Made by a program: the position numbers and the translations under genes. This document shows, piece after piece, positions 1 to 9,297 of a DNA stretch of 51,360 nt. Under the pieces are notes generated by a model that ran no database searches, was not told the DNA's origin, and worked only from the letters and a program-made list of their open reading frames with translations. This stretch comes from Chitinophagaceae bacterium (lineage in GTDB: Bacteria; Bacteroidota; Bacteroidia; Chitinophagales; Chitinophagaceae). Each line of letters begins with the position of its first letter. Position 1 is the first letter of the stretch. The stretch is taken from contig CANFLL010000021.1 in assembly GCA_947447825.1 (NCBI GenBank), positions 1-51,360 of the forward strand. Reading direction: 5' to 3'.

Positions 1-2665
1 CAGTTGCCGAATAAGCAGCAGAAGCTGTGTTTTTAGCAGTAGCTTGACTAATCTTAGTGAAGCTCTTAGCATCAGTAGATTTCTCTACTTCAAATGTAGA
101 AACCCCCTTCTCTCCTACCGTATTCCAGCTAATAGTAGCAATCTTATTACTCAAGGTTGCACTAGCTACGATGCTATTAACAGCCAAAGTGGTTGGTTTG
201 AAACCAAGACTGAATCTGTTAGTGTATGATGCAGCATTTGTAGTATCAACTATGAATGTGATGGTATCGATACCTGTTGAAAGGGCTTTAACTGTACCTT
301 TGTAATTATCTTTCAATACAGGTAAGAACCCGCTGTCACCGTAAATACTTGCATCAATCACTAATTGATAGTTCTTGCCGCTTGGTTTGCTCAATGCAAT
401 TGGCAACACATCAGTAGCAGTTGCAGGTAATCTACCATCGATGCTTAGGTTTTTACCTTTATCAGAGATGTATAAATTATCGTTTGCATTACCAAACTTA
501 ATTGCATCTTGAGGGCCATAAATATTATCAAAGCTTTCACTGAATGCAATAGCAGCACCATCAACATAATTGTAGTTGTTTATAAAACTATTAAGTTTAT
601 AAAGACGTATGTAAATTTTGCTCAAAGGGGTAGACTTTCCAAACACAGCAGTCTTATTTGAACTTGCTGCTTTAGTTGACTCGGTGAATTTGACAACTGG
701 ACTTGTACTGGCGAAATTTTGTACAAAAACAGCTTGACCTGGTTGGATGTAACCAGTAGGAATATGAGTGTTACTAGAACCTGTAGCAGAGAATCCACTC
801 AAAGCATTATAAGCTAAGTAGGTACCAGTGGCAGAATAAGTTGGATCTAAATACCAAAAACTACCGTTTATATGTGATGAATTACCGAATACAGTGCTAG
901 TGTTATTAGCACTTGAAGGAGTTCCATCTCCCCACATTACAGGACAAACATAGGGATTGGCAATCATACTGAATGCAGCGTTTGAACTACCGCTTAATGC
1001 CGCAGCACTTGACGAGATGGCTGTTCCATCTGAAGTAGTCCCGGAAGCATTAGTAGTATTGTAAGTAACAGTGCCTGTAATCAACTTACCACCAACAGAA
1101 CGAAGTGTAGTTGGATTGACCATCAATAATCCAGCTCCATAGATATTTGAGATTGGGGTAGTTGCTAGGTTAAAGCTTCTGTCACCTCTAATTAACACCC
1201 TGTATCCTACAAAAGGATCAAGCGTAACCTTTGTGTTAGTGATTGGTGAAAAGGTAGGATAAGCATACGTATAAGCAGAATTAATTCCATTCAAACTATA
1301 ATCTAACCCATTGCCATTAGGAACTGGTTGACTAGCATAATTTGCTTTGTTTGCGTCAGTAGCACTTGCCCCTGTAATAAAGATTCCCTTACCACTTGTG
1401 AAGCTCCCGCCTTCCTGCCAGTTATTATAGATGGTACCTGCACCATAAATTTCTGAAGCCATATCACGATAAGCACGGTAGCCAGCAGGAATGTACCGTT
1501 CAACCGTTACATTGCCATTGATTGTTGCCCCCACTTGATCTACAACGGCAGAAGAGGCGATACTGGTGGACTTTAGGGTAAGTAAATCGTTTGTATTAAA
1601 AGTACCTGCTGTAGGTGTGAATGTACCACAAAGATTCAGCGAAGAGCCTAACGAAATTGTACCACTATTGAGGGTAATATTTTGAATATTATTCTTAGAA
1701 GCATCAAAATAAATAGTGCCACTACCACCATTACAATAAATAGATGAAGCAGTAGTGCTCTTTAAAACACCTGCGCCACTTATGTTTCCATTAAGTGAAA
1801 GATTGTACTTATTAAGATCAATCGTTCCGCCAAGTAATAAATCATATACTGTAATTGAATTTCCCAACTTTGCCGTAACTCCACTAGGTATCGTTAGGTT
1901 AGCCCCATTCATAATGGGATCGAAATATAATGAATCTACACTTACATTCAATACCAGATTAGAAGTGGATGTTCCTTTAAATGTCCCGATGCCATTAAGG
2001 CTACTATTAAGCGTAAGCGTTTTATCTGCTAGTGTTAAACTACCATTTAGTTCTAGCCCACCAATGCTTGCATTTGCATCCAATACTGGTTGATTGGCAG
2101 GTGCAGCAGGTATATATACACTACTACCTGTTGTTGGAATTAAACCGCCGTACCAGTTACTAGCGTTTGACCAACTTGTAGAAGAAGAACCCGTCCATGT
2201 AGGTATGGTTGATTTAAGGTCGGCTAAGGTTAAGAGATTAAAAGGAACACCATTAATGCTTGTTAGCACACTGTTATTACCTCTCGAAGTTGCAGCAAAA
2301 CCATTCCAAGCACTACCATTATAAATATTTAAGGCAAGTGTAGAGGTAGCAATACCATTAAGGGCAGCATTGCTGTAATTAAATTTTACCGAACCACTGT
2401 AAGCCTGGCTTGTGGTTGCCAACTGATAAACACTGGTAACATATAAAAATGGTGTGGTAACATTGGTAACCTTAGTTCTGGTAAGGGTATTGCCATTTAG
2501 TGTAAAATCAGCAGTAGGTAGTAAATCCATACTATCCGCAACAAAGTTTGTTCCTGCCTTTATGCCAAAGTCGGTACCGGCAGCAACAGAAAATACTTGC
2601 GCTGATGCTTGGCGAACCGTAATGCACATTAAGCAGATTGATAGACAAAAGAGTATTCCTTTCAT
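1..2665 (-). CDS. T9SS-type surface adhesin, 3' end missing
   Basis: The frame is open from the ATG at 2665 to the window edge with no stop, giving about 888 residues of a longer protein. It begins with a signal peptide (hydrophobic residues 4-12, cleavage probably after A-S-A near residue 21). Around residues 165-185 lies a W-T-G-S-S-S-T-S-W...N-W motif typical of Bacteroidota adhesins, then a beta-helix-like run of short repeats (N-G-x-L-T-L-x-x-K-T-L-T-L), a V-T-V-E-R-Y-I-P-A-G segment and a long C-terminal module. The same W-T-G motif, V-T-V-x-R-Y-I segment and following module occur in the 2273-residue protein at 16245-23066. The last visible part reads W-N-T-V-G-E-K-G-V-S-T-F-E-V-E-K-S, the fibronectin-like domain that precedes T9SS sorting domains in the other large proteins here. 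The sorting domain itself should lie just beyond the edge. Cell-surface localisation is inferred; the substrate is unknown. Confidence 0.85.
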   Translation of the reverse strand, partial: MKGILFCLSICLMCITVRQASAQVFSVAAGTDFGIKAGTNFVADSMDLLPTADFTLNGNTLTRTKVTNVTTPFLYVTSVYQLATTSQAYSGSVKFNYSNAALNGIATSTLALNIYNGSAWNGFAATSRGNNSVLTSINGVPFNLLTLADLKSTIPTWTGSSSTSWSNASNWYGGLIPTTGSSVYIPAAPANQPVLDANASIGGLELNGSLTLADKTLTLNSSLNGIGTFKGTSTSNLVLNVSVDSLYFDPIMNGANLTIPSGVTAKLGNSITVYDLLLGGTIDLNKYNLSLNGNISGAGVLKSTTASSIYCNGGSGTIYFDASKNNIQNITLNSGTISLGSSLNLCGTFTPTAGTFNTNDLLTLKSTSIASSAVVDQVGATINGNVTVERYIPAGYRAYRDMASEIYGAGTIYNNWQEGGSFTSGKGIFITGASATDANKANYASQPVPNGNGLDYSLNGINSAYTYAYPTFSPITNTKVTLDPFVGYRVLIRGDRSFNLATTPISNIYGAGLLMVNPTTLRSVGGKLITGTVTYNTTNASGTTSDGTAISSSAAALSGSSNAAFSMIANPYVCPVMWGDGTPSSANNTSTVFGNSSHINGSFWYLDPTYSATGTYLAYNALSGFSATGSSNTHIPTGYIQPGQAVFVQNFASTSPVVKFTESTKAASSNKTAVFGKSTPLSKIYIRLYKLNSFINNYNYVDGAAIAFSESFDNIYGPQDAIKFGNANDNLYISDKGKNLSIDGRLPATATDVLPIALSKPSGKNYQLVIDASIYGDSGFLPVLKDNYKGTVKALSTGIDTITFIVDTTNAASYTNRFSLGFKPTTLAVNSIVASATLSNKIATISWNTVGEKGVSTFEVEKSTDAKSFTKISQATAKNTASAAYSAT

Positions 2666-2711
2666 AAATAAGTTTTACATGGTTTGTAATGAGTTTTGTG
2701 ACGTAACTATA

Positions 2712-2738
2712 TCTGACAACTTATATAAAGTTGGCAGA
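2712..2738. terminator. Inverted repeat between two surface-protein genes
   Basis: An 11-bp stem with one mismatch (TCTGaCAACTT, loop ATATA, AAGTTGgCAGA) sits in the 88-bp gap between the collagen-like gene and the adhesin gene. It lacks a T-run on the minus strand, so it may be an mRNA processing or partial termination structure rather than a classical terminator. Confidence 0.4.
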
Positions 2739-2753
2739 TCTGAATACAAACCC

Positions 2754-5750
2754 TTATTTCTTATTTACTAATTTGTCTACTAAAGCTTTCAACTCATCTA
2801 TTTGTTTTTGTTGAGCTGCAATTTGTGTTTGTTGCTCTTGAATTGCTTTTGTTAGTACTGGGATTAAAGCAGTGTAGTTTACAGAAAGCAATTTGTCTTT
2901 GTCATCATCCTGGTGTACTACTGAAGGAAATACCTTTTGAAGTTCTTGTGCTATGAATCCATTTTCTTTAATAATGTAATCAGTTGACGATAGAGAGGTT
3001 TTCTTTTCGTAGCTCACTGGGTTCAGTTTCATTAATAGAGACAAGCTGCTAGAAAGTGGAGTTACATTTCTTTTTAAACGAGCATCGGAAGTGGTTGTAA
3101 ATGCTGCACCATAATAAGTAGCACTTGTTCTTACAGCACTTACACCATTCCCTAATTGGATAGTATTGCTTGCAGTAATTTGAGCACTAGCTCCAATAGC
3201 AGTACTGTTGCTATAACCATCAGCATTAACGCTTGTACCATAACCTAAAAATGTGTTATTAGAACCAGTAGCATTGTTATTTCCTGCTCCATTACCAATA
3301 CCAGAATTATTAGACCCGGTTGTATTTGAAGTTAAACAAGCTTGACCAACTGCACTATTCTGACCGCCTGTAGTATTATTTGATAAGGAGTAAGAACCTA
3401 GTCCTGCGTTATTTACACCTGTTGAGGTATTTTGCAGTGAGCCAGATCCAACTGCCGCATTATTATATTGAGAGCAATTCTGACAAGCTTGTGTTCCAAT
3501 TGCAACAGTTAAGTAACCGCTGGTATTAGTTAATGCGTTGTATCCTAGTACTGCATTATTATAATTTCCATTTCCTGAACCCATAGAAATCAAGTTGCCA
3601 CCAGCATTGATGTACATGTTATTTGCAGTAGAGGTAAAAGCTCCATAAGTGTTTAAATATTTTAAACCTGTATTACCAAGTTGTATAGTATTACTAGCCG
3701 TAACTTGTGCGTCATTCCCAATAGCTGTACTGTTAGTGTATCCATCTGCATTTGCTCTTGCATTATAACCTAGGTAAGTATTGTAAGTACCTGTTGCATT
3801 ATTATTTCCTGACGAATAGCCAACACCTGTATTATAAGATCCAGAAGTATTGCTTCCTAGCCCTGCTAATGCGCTATTGTAACTGCCAGAATTACTTTGC
3901 AATGCACCTGCACCAATAGCATTATTATTAGAACCTGTTACATTCTGTGAAAGTGAATAGGCACCAATAGAAGTGTTGAAAGTACCTGTAGTAATGGCGT
4001 AGGATGATTGAAATCCGACTGCCGTATTATTATTTGCCGTTACACTTTTTAAAGTTTGTGAACCAATGGCAGTATTATAATCGCCCCCTGTTGTATTTAA
4101 AGCTTGATAACCGAAAGCTGCACTATTGGTTGAGTTTGATGCACCATAACCTACTCCTATTCCATTGACTGATATGTTTGCATTGAATGACTTTGCACCT
4201 GCAAAAGATTGAGCACTAGTAGTAACCACACCACCATAAGAGGCACTTGCGGGTTGTAATGATAATGTTCCAGAAGAAAATGTACCTCCATTTGCATTAG
4301 GTGTAGCCCCTATTGCGCCAATTGTGATACCTGAAACAGCACTAGTTACAAAAGCTGTTGTTGCTAATTGTGTGGTATTAGTTCCAGACGTGGCTGTTGG
4401 TGCTGTAGGGGTGCCAGTAAAAGCAGGTGAAGCTAAAGGAGCAACACTTGCCCAGCTAAGTGTACCACTACCATTTGTGCTTATAACTTGACCATTACTA
4501 CCATCTGTATTGGGAAAAGTTATAGAACCCGAAGTTATTTTAGCATTTGTTTTAACTGAAGTAACATTTCCATTACCCACTTGTATTGTATTACTAGAAG
4601 TAATTTGTGCATCATTACCTATAGCTGTACTATTGGTATATCCATCCGCATTTGCCCTTGCATTATAACCTAGATAAGTATTGTATGTACCAGTAGAATT
4701 ATTAGTGCCAGTATTGTATCCTAGTCCAGTATTATTTGAGCCAGTTGTATTAGACTGCAACGCACCCGATCCAAAGGCAGAATTACTATTACCAGTGGTG
4801 TTTCCCCCAAGTGAGTATCTTCCTACAGCTGTAACATCGATTGATGTAGTTGTATTAATCAACGAAGAAACGCCTATGCCTACATTGTTATAATTTGAAG
4901 CATTCTTTAAAGCCTCTGACCCTATTGCAACACTGGAATAAGCGGCACTATTAGTTAGGGCGTTATACCCCAACACAGCATTGCTTGTGTTGCCACTTCC
5001 ACTCCCTACAGTAATTGCTCCATTAGAACCATTAACGTATAGATTATTGGCATTAAAGGTTTTCGTGCCTGCAAATGTCTGTGTCACATTGGTAACAACA
5101 CCACCAAAAGATGCTGTTGCAGGTGTAAGTGTCAAAACTCCACTACTATAAGTACCTCCGTTTGCATTTCCTGTTGCAGATATTGCTGACAAAGAAGTAA
5201 CGCCTCCAGAAGCACCTGTTGCACCTGTAGGTCCTGTAGGCCCCGTAGCACCAGTTGCCCCAGTTGCTCCAGTAGGCCCAATAATGTTTGCAACTAAAAT
5301 ATAAGTACCACTTACATTTTGATATACATTACCATTGGTAGTGTTTAAATAATAGTCGCCACTTATTCCCAAGCTATTAGCTGGTGTAGAAGTTCCATTT
5401 CTCCATACAGCACCTGCTGCACCCGTTGAACCAGTTGCCCCTGTAAGTCCGGTTGCCCCTGTTGCGCCAGTTGCGCCTGTAGTTAAACATGTCCAAGCTG
5501 TACCATTATAAAAATACAACCCTACAATACCATCAGTTTGATAAATAACTAAACCTGTGGCTGGAGTTGCAATTGCATTTCTTTGGGTGATTGTCATCCG
5601 AGGAGGCAGAAAGCCTTTGGTTGTAGATGTTACATCTAACATGGCCGAAGCGTTGATGTTTGAAGTAGAAACTCCTATCCCTACTTGGGCAAAGGTTGAA
5701 ACTGAAATACTGGAAATCGCAATTAGCAACAGCAATTTAATTTTCTTCAT
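2754..5750 (-). CDS. Collagen-like/YadA-head-like beta-roll protein with S74 autoprocessing chaperone tail
   Basis: 998 residues. A signal peptide covers residues 1-21. Residues 48-88 resemble the 'P-R-M-T-x-x-Q-R-N-A-I' module common at the start of Bacteroidota fibre-like proteins. Two Gly-X-Y collagen-like stretches follow (about 92-114 and 158-182). Residues 235-880 are a left-handed beta-roll of 14-16-residue repeats (A-x-G-x-x-A-L, S-T-A-I-G-N-D-A-Q) organised as three larger units, each ending N-A-D-G-Y-(T/S)-N-S-T-A-I-G. The last 113 residues form an endosialidase-type intramolecular chaperone (peptidase S74): S-D-A-R-L-K-R-N begins at Ser888 and keeps the Ser and the Lys five residues later of the known dyad, followed by G-F-I-A-Q-E-L and a C-terminal coiled coil. 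Family knowledge predicts trimer assembly and cleavage at Ser888. There is no T9SS sorting domain, so the export route beyond the Sec signal is unclear. It is probably transcribed ahead of the adhesin gene downstream. Confidence 0.88.
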   Translation of the reverse strand: MKKIKLLLLIAISSISVSTFAQVGIGVSTSNINASAMLDVTSTTKGFLPPRMTITQRNAIATPATGLVIYQTDGIVGLYFYNGTAWTCLTTGATGATGATGLTGATGSTGAAGAVWRNGTSTPANSLGISGDYYLNTTNGNVYQNVSGTYILVANIIGPTGATGATGATGPTGPTGATGASGGVTSLSAISATGNANGGTYSSGVLTLTPATASFGGVVTNVTQTFAGTKTFNANNLYVNGSNGAITVGSGSGNTSNAVLGYNALTNSAAYSSVAIGSEALKNASNYNNVGIGVSSLINTTTSIDVTAVGRYSLGGNTTGNSNSAFGSGALQSNTTGSNNTGLGYNTGTNNSTGTYNTYLGYNARANADGYTNSTAIGNDAQITSSNTIQVGNGNVTSVKTNAKITSGSITFPNTDGSNGQVISTNGSGTLSWASVAPLASPAFTGTPTAPTATSGTNTTQLATTAFVTSAVSGITIGAIGATPNANGGTFSSGTLSLQPASASYGGVVTTSAQSFAGAKSFNANISVNGIGVGYGASNSTNSAAFGYQALNTTGGDYNTAIGSQTLKSVTANNNTAVGFQSSYAITTGTFNTSIGAYSLSQNVTGSNNNAIGAGALQSNSGSYNSALAGLGSNTSGSYNTGVGYSSGNNNATGTYNTYLGYNARANADGYTNSTAIGNDAQVTASNTIQLGNTGLKYLNTYGAFTSTANNMYINAGGNLISMGSGNGNYNNAVLGYNALTNTSGYLTVAIGTQACQNCSQYNNAAVGSGSLQNTSTGVNNAGLGSYSLSNNTTGGQNSAVGQACLTSNTTGSNNSGIGNGAGNNNATGSNNTFLGYGTSVNADGYSNSTAIGASAQITASNTIQLGNGVSAVRTSATYYGAAFTTTSDARLKRNVTPLSSSLSLLMKLNPVSYEKKTSLSSTDYIIKENGFIAQELQKVFPSVVHQDDDKDKLLSVNYTALIPVLTKAIQEQQTQIAAQQKQIDELKALVDKLVNKK

Positions 5751-6057
5751 GCGTGAGATTTAAAAGTTTATTTTGTTGAAAGTGTAAAAGAATATAAACA
5801 TGTTGAGTGAGTTTGTAGTAGTATGATTAAAACGTTCCGAAGTGAAACAAGCAAATGCGCGTGATCTGCAATTTTATATAAAGCCTTTTTCATACATTTT
5901 ATTTGAGTTTAAACTTACCATCTGGAATGGTTAATTGAATATTTCCTCAAATTGAATGTAAAAATTTGTTTTAGCAAAAAGACCCTTGTAAACAAGCTGT
6001 GTTTCCTTGTAAACGGAAGCCGTTTCCTTTGATAATTAATAAGTTAAGAAGCCACTA
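5751..6057. other. Intergenic region, small hairpin
   Basis: No gene is seen. A short hairpin AAACGG-AAG-CCGTTT lies at 6011-6025, just past the end of the AraC gene, without a T-run on either strand. The repeated phrases 'CTTGTAAAC' and 'GTTTCC' nearby could be a regulator-binding site or transcript-end structure. No convincing promoter box was found for the 998-residue gene. Confidence 0.35.
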
Positions 6058-7146
6058 CTACAGATTAAGGGAGTGTGAAGTCGGTTCATTTAGTGCTTTC
6101 AACAGGTCGGATGGAGTGCCGCCATGGAAACGTTTAAAGTGTTTGTAAAGGTGTTGCCTTGTTCCGAACCCAGCTTTTTGTGCCAAAGCATCGATGGTTA
6201 TATCTTTATGTTTACTAGTATTGATCAATTCAACAAAATAAGATACCCTGCTTTTATTTAATAGGTCATTATAACTTACACCATATTGATTTGTAATAAA
6301 ACTATTTAACAGATCTTCAGTCACCTCTAATTTAGTAGCAATGACTTGGAGAGACGCTTCTTTGTTTAAGTAAAAAAGATTAGTAAAAAACATATTTTCA
6401 AATGAGGTAACGTTTACTTCTTTATCAGTACCCTTTTGTTTATCTAGCTTATCAAATAATGTAATTTGTGAGCTTATTTTATTCAAAAATTTTGGTCTAA
6501 AAAGGAAACAAATAATACAACCTAAATACCCCGTAAGCCTCACTAGCTGTTCAATGCTTTCAGAAGTGAGGTTTGTAACCTTAATTAAATTGGCTATCCA
6601 AATTGGGTTAATACATAAAAGCAACACCAAAGACCATTGTTTTAGGTATTTGTGGTAAAGGTTATCTCCATCATATTTAATTAAGACCTTCTTATAAAGA
6701 GAACCAATTAACCAAAGAGAGCCGATGGTATACAGCAATCTAAAACAAATTCTTGTGTACAACAAAGATTTTATACTTCCAAGGTTAATGCTCACGTCAA
6801 CAGGAGATACAAACGAATAATAGAAGAAGAAAAATAACTGTACTGTAATCATAGAAGCAGCAAAAACAAAAACGTATTTCTTAATTTTTTGTAGATATAA
6901 TATAGAAAAAAAACATAGAGCTATGGCGGTAATAAATGTACTAGGCATTTCAACTATCCATCGATTATAGCGAGTATAATAGCAATATATAATACCTAAA
7001 CAATAAAAGATTACGCTAAATGAAATGGATAAGAGTGTTATTTTAAGATTTAAAGGGCGTTTAAAATTTATACAAAGCTCAGTAAATAATAGAATGCTAA
7101 TAGCTGCTAAACCAGCACAAAAATAGTTAGTAACAAGTTGCAACAT
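6058..7146 (-). CDS. Membrane-bound AraC-family transcriptional regulator
   Basis: 362 residues. The first ~210 residues hold about seven hydrophobic segments (roughly residues 3-25, 34-57, 68-86, 91-112, 132-151, 171-188 and 203-218), giving a 7TM-like sensor. A linker follows, and residues ~260-355 form an AraC/XylS DNA-binding domain with two helix-turn-helix units; the second reads I-T-I-D-A-L-A-Q-K-A-G-F-G-T-R-Q-H-L-Y-K-H-F-K-R-F-H, close to the family consensus. Such 7TM-AraC proteins in Bacteroidota are thought to link an external signal directly to transcription. It is divergent from comA across 304 bp and points toward the collagen-like gene. Its target is unknown; regulation of the flanking surface genes would be a guess from position. 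Confidence 0.85.
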   Translation of the reverse strand: MLQLVTNYFCAGLAAISILLFTELCINFKRPLNLKITLLSISFSVIFYCLGIIYCYYTRYNRWIVEMPSTFITAIALCFFSILYLQKIKKYVFVFAASMITVQLFFFFYYSFVSPVDVSINLGSIKSLLYTRICFRLLYTIGSLWLIGSLYKKVLIKYDGDNLYHKYLKQWSLVLLLCINPIWIANLIKVTNLTSESIEQLVRLTGYLGCIICFLFRPKFLNKISSQITLFDKLDKQKGTDKEVNVTSFENMFFTNLFYLNKEASLQVIATKLEVTEDLLNSFITNQYGVSYNDLLNKSRVSYFVELINTSKHKDITIDALAQKAGFGTRQHLYKHFKRFHGGTPSDLLKALNEPTSHSLNL

Positions 7147-7450
7147 AGTTAGAAATGATTTAAGGGATAATCATTAATTCAAGATAACTAATAAAGTAAA
7201 TAAAGGTTGAGTGTCAGATTGGGTTTTTGGGTGATAAACTGAAAGATTTCATTTTGAAAACGTTTGCAGTATAAAAGAAATCTACCTGAAATGGTTTTAT
7301 GCGAAATAAGAATTAGCTACATCAATCTGTAACACAGCTATAGTTCACAACAACTTTACTTTGGTGTTAAATTTGGTTATCACAGTATCGTCCTGTACTG
7401 CGTTAAAGTTCATACCCTTATTTTTGTAACCTTTCCAAAAAAATAATTAT
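7147..7450. other. Divergent intergenic region between AraC regulator and comA
   Basis: 304 bp, AT-rich, with no gene recognised. It must hold the promoters of both divergent genes. Only the TATTTTTG box upstream of the comA-like gene stands out. Confidence 0.5.
7419..7426 (+). promoter_or_regulatory. Candidate Bacteroidota -7 box for comA-aroE
   Basis: TATTTTTG matches the TAnnTTTG -7 consensus and lies 24 bp before the comA-like start codon. No clear TTG -33 box at the expected distance was found, so the call is tentative. Confidence 0.4.
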
Positions 7451-8212
7451 ATGAATTTTAATCTTTCGTCGATACCTGAGCGCACAGTGCAACCTAGAAA
7501 TAATGGTGTAACAATGATTATGGATAAGGGACTCAGCATAAGAGAAGTTCATGACTTTATGAGTGTTGGCGGTCCACATTCAGACATTATTAAACTTGGG
7601 TTTGGAACTTCATTTGTAACCCCCAATTTAAGAGAGAAAATTCAAGCCTACCAGTCATACAATGTTCCTGTTTACTTTGGTGGAACATTGTTTGAAGCCT
7701 TTTTAATAAGAAACCAATTCGAAGATTTTATTGCTGTATGTAAAGATTATGGACTTACACATGTTGAAGTAAGCGATGGCTCTATTACCATTCCTCACGC
7801 TGAAAAATGTGGATATATAGAAAAGCTAACAAAACATTTTACAGTATTAAGCGAAGTTGGCAGCAAGGATGCGCTCCATATTATTCCTCCATACAAATGG
7901 ATTGAATTGATGCGTGCCGAACTTGAAGCAGGCTCTTCCTATGTTATTGCGGAAGCAAGAGAAGCGGGTAACGTGGGTATTTACAGAGGAAGCGGCGAAG
8001 TGAGAGAAGGATTGGTGCAAGAAATTTTAACCCAAATACCAGAAGAAAAGATTTTGTGGGAAGCTCCACAGAAAGCCCAACAATTATATTTTCTAGAACT
8101 TATTGGTTGCAATGTGAACCTTGGAAATATAGCACCAAATGAAGTGATACCATTAGAAGCAATGCGTATTGGTTTGCGTGGTGATACTTTTCATTTATAC
8201 CTTTCAAAATAA
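7451..8212 (+). CDS. comA: Phosphosulfolactate synthase family protein (ComA-like)
   Basis: 253 residues, the usual length for the ComA family. Recognisable family blocks include N-N-G-V-T-M-I-M-D-K-G, D-I-I-K-L-G-F-G-T-S, V-P-V-Y-F-G-G-T-L-F-E, H-V-E-V-S-D-G-S, V-L-S-E-V-G-S-K-D and I-A-E-A-R-E-A-G-N-V-G-I-Y. In archaea ComA adds sulfite to phosphoenolpyruvate to give phosphosulfolactate, the first step of coenzyme M synthesis; the fold is a TIM barrel. No comB, comC or other coenzyme M genes are nearby, and Bacteroidota do not make methane. The product probably feeds sulfolactate or a sulfonate such as cysteate-derived sulfonolipid, but that is inference. The stop lies 14 bp before aroE, so the two are probably co-transcribed. 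Confidence 0.87.
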   Translation: MNFNLSSIPERTVQPRNNGVTMIMDKGLSIREVHDFMSVGGPHSDIIKLGFGTSFVTPNLREKIQAYQSYNVPVYFGGTLFEAFLIRNQFEDFIAVCKDYGLTHVEVSDGSITIPHAEKCGYIEKLTKHFTVLSEVGSKDALHIIPPYKWIELMRAELEAGSSYVIAEAREAGNVGIYRGSGEVREGLVQEILTQIPEEKILWEAPQKAQQLYFLELIGCNVNLGNIAPNEVIPLEAMRIGLRGDTFHLYLSK

Positions 8213-8226
8213 TAACATTCTCCCCA

Positions 8227-9003
8227 ATGACTGAAAACATTATAGCAGAAGACAATAAACGTTTGTTTGCGCTTATCGGGTTTCCCCTGTCGCATTCATT
8301 TTCTGAGCGTTATTTCACCAATAAATTTCAAGAAGAAGGAATTGATGATGCCATCTTTCAGTCATTTTCTTTTGAAGATATAAACCACATCAAAACGCTT
8401 GTAGAAACATTACCCAATTTTAAAGGCTTTGCCATTACGATACCACATAAGAAAGTAATCATCCCTTTTTTAGATGAAACAACTGAGGAGGTGAAAACAA
8501 TGGGTGCATGCAATTGTGTTTGTATAAGCAATGGAAAGCTGATTGGTTACAATACAGATGTTGTTGGTTTTGAAAAGTCATTCATCAAAAAACTTCAGCC
8601 TCACCACAAAAAAGCCTTAATTCTTGGTAGTGGCGGTGCGGCGGCGGCCGTGGAGTTTGTGTTGAGAAAGCTTCAAATTGAATATCTATTTGTTTCTAGA
8701 AATAAAAATGCAGAATCAAGTAACCTTACTTATGATGAACTTACTCCAGAGATAATTAACACATACTCATTGGTAATAAATACAACTCCATTAGGTACTT
8801 TTCCAAAGGTTGATGCTGCCGCAAACATCCCTTATCACCTATTAACGCCCAAGCACTATCTTTTTGATTTGGTGTATAACCCTGCCGAAACAAAGTTTTT
8901 ACGTTTAGGGAAAGAGCAAGGGGCAACTACAGAAAATGGATATGAAATGCTTGTTTTACAAGCTGAAGAAAACTGGAAAATTTGGAATAATATTTCACGA
9001 TAG
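8227..9003 (+). CDS. aroE: Shikimate dehydrogenase
   Basis: 258 residues, standard for AroE. It reduces 3-dehydroshikimate to shikimate with NADPH in aromatic amino-acid synthesis in the cytosol. Visible features: substrate-binding S-H-S at 22-24, catalytic Lys75 in I-P-H-K, Asn96, N-T-D at 109-111 (Asp111 is the partner of Lys75), and a dinucleotide-binding G-S-G-G-A-A-A at 134-140. It starts 14 bp after the comA-like gene and ends before the large palindrome-bearing spacer. A-rich sequence rather than a strong ribosome binding site precedes the ATG, as usual in this phylum. The pairing with a comA-like gene has no obvious pathway logic beyond both using phosphoenolpyruvate-derived chemistry. 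Confidence 0.93.
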   Translation: MTENIIAEDNKRLFALIGFPLSHSFSERYFTNKFQEEGIDDAIFQSFSFEDINHIKTLVETLPNFKGFAITIPHKKVIIPFLDETTEEVKTMGACNCVCISNGKLIGYNTDVVGFEKSFIKKLQPHHKKALILGSGGAAAAVEFVLRKLQIEYLFVSRNKNAESSNLTYDELTPEIINTYSLVINTTPLGTFPKVDAAANIPYHLLTPKHYLFDLVYNPAETKFLRLGKEQGATTENGYEMLVLQAEENWKIWNNISR

Positions 9004-9157
9004 TTTAGATAAGGAAGTTGTAAATAATAGATAGGAAATAATAAGTTGAAAAGTCGCTGGATTGAAGTGGAGATTGCTCAATTTAGTATGACTAAATAAT
9101 TCCAAAGGCTCAGAAAGTTTTTTGATTCATTGTTGGGCTTTTAGGGTGGGTAAAGTG

Positions 9158-9187
9158 AAAAAAAAGAGGGGGGACGCTGCCCCCCTC
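9158..9187 (-). terminator. Rho-independent terminator of the 721-residue LRR gene
   Basis: On the minus strand the stem GAGGGGGG/CCCCCCTC encloses the loop CAGCGT and is followed by eight T residues. The same hairpin with small changes follows the three other T9SS genes (11518, 14283, 16182). Confidence 0.85.
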
Positions 9188-9193
9188 CTGTTA

Positions 9194-9290
9194 TGTCTGA
9201 ACCATGATTTATAAGATTAAAATGATTTGTGAGATTTTTGGAGGATAATCCTTTTTAATCATCAAAATCCTATAAATCCTGGTTCAGACA
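9194..9290. repeat. 97-bp imperfect palindrome, copy 1
   Basis: The ends TGTCTGAACC and GGTTCAGACA are perfect inverted copies. Inner arms GATTTATAAGATT/AATCCTATAAATC and ATGATT/AATCAT also pair, around a central GGAGGATAATCC. It starts 7 bp after the LRR stop codon in the gene's direction, before the G/C terminator. Nearly identical copies follow the next two genes (11552-11647, 14318-14414). Confidence 0.9.
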
Positions 9291-9297
9291 ACAACTC

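Noticed and set aside
44-305. Short plus-strand frames opposite the left-edge adhesin
   Set aside because: They are antisense to a continuous minus-strand frame with clear domain content.
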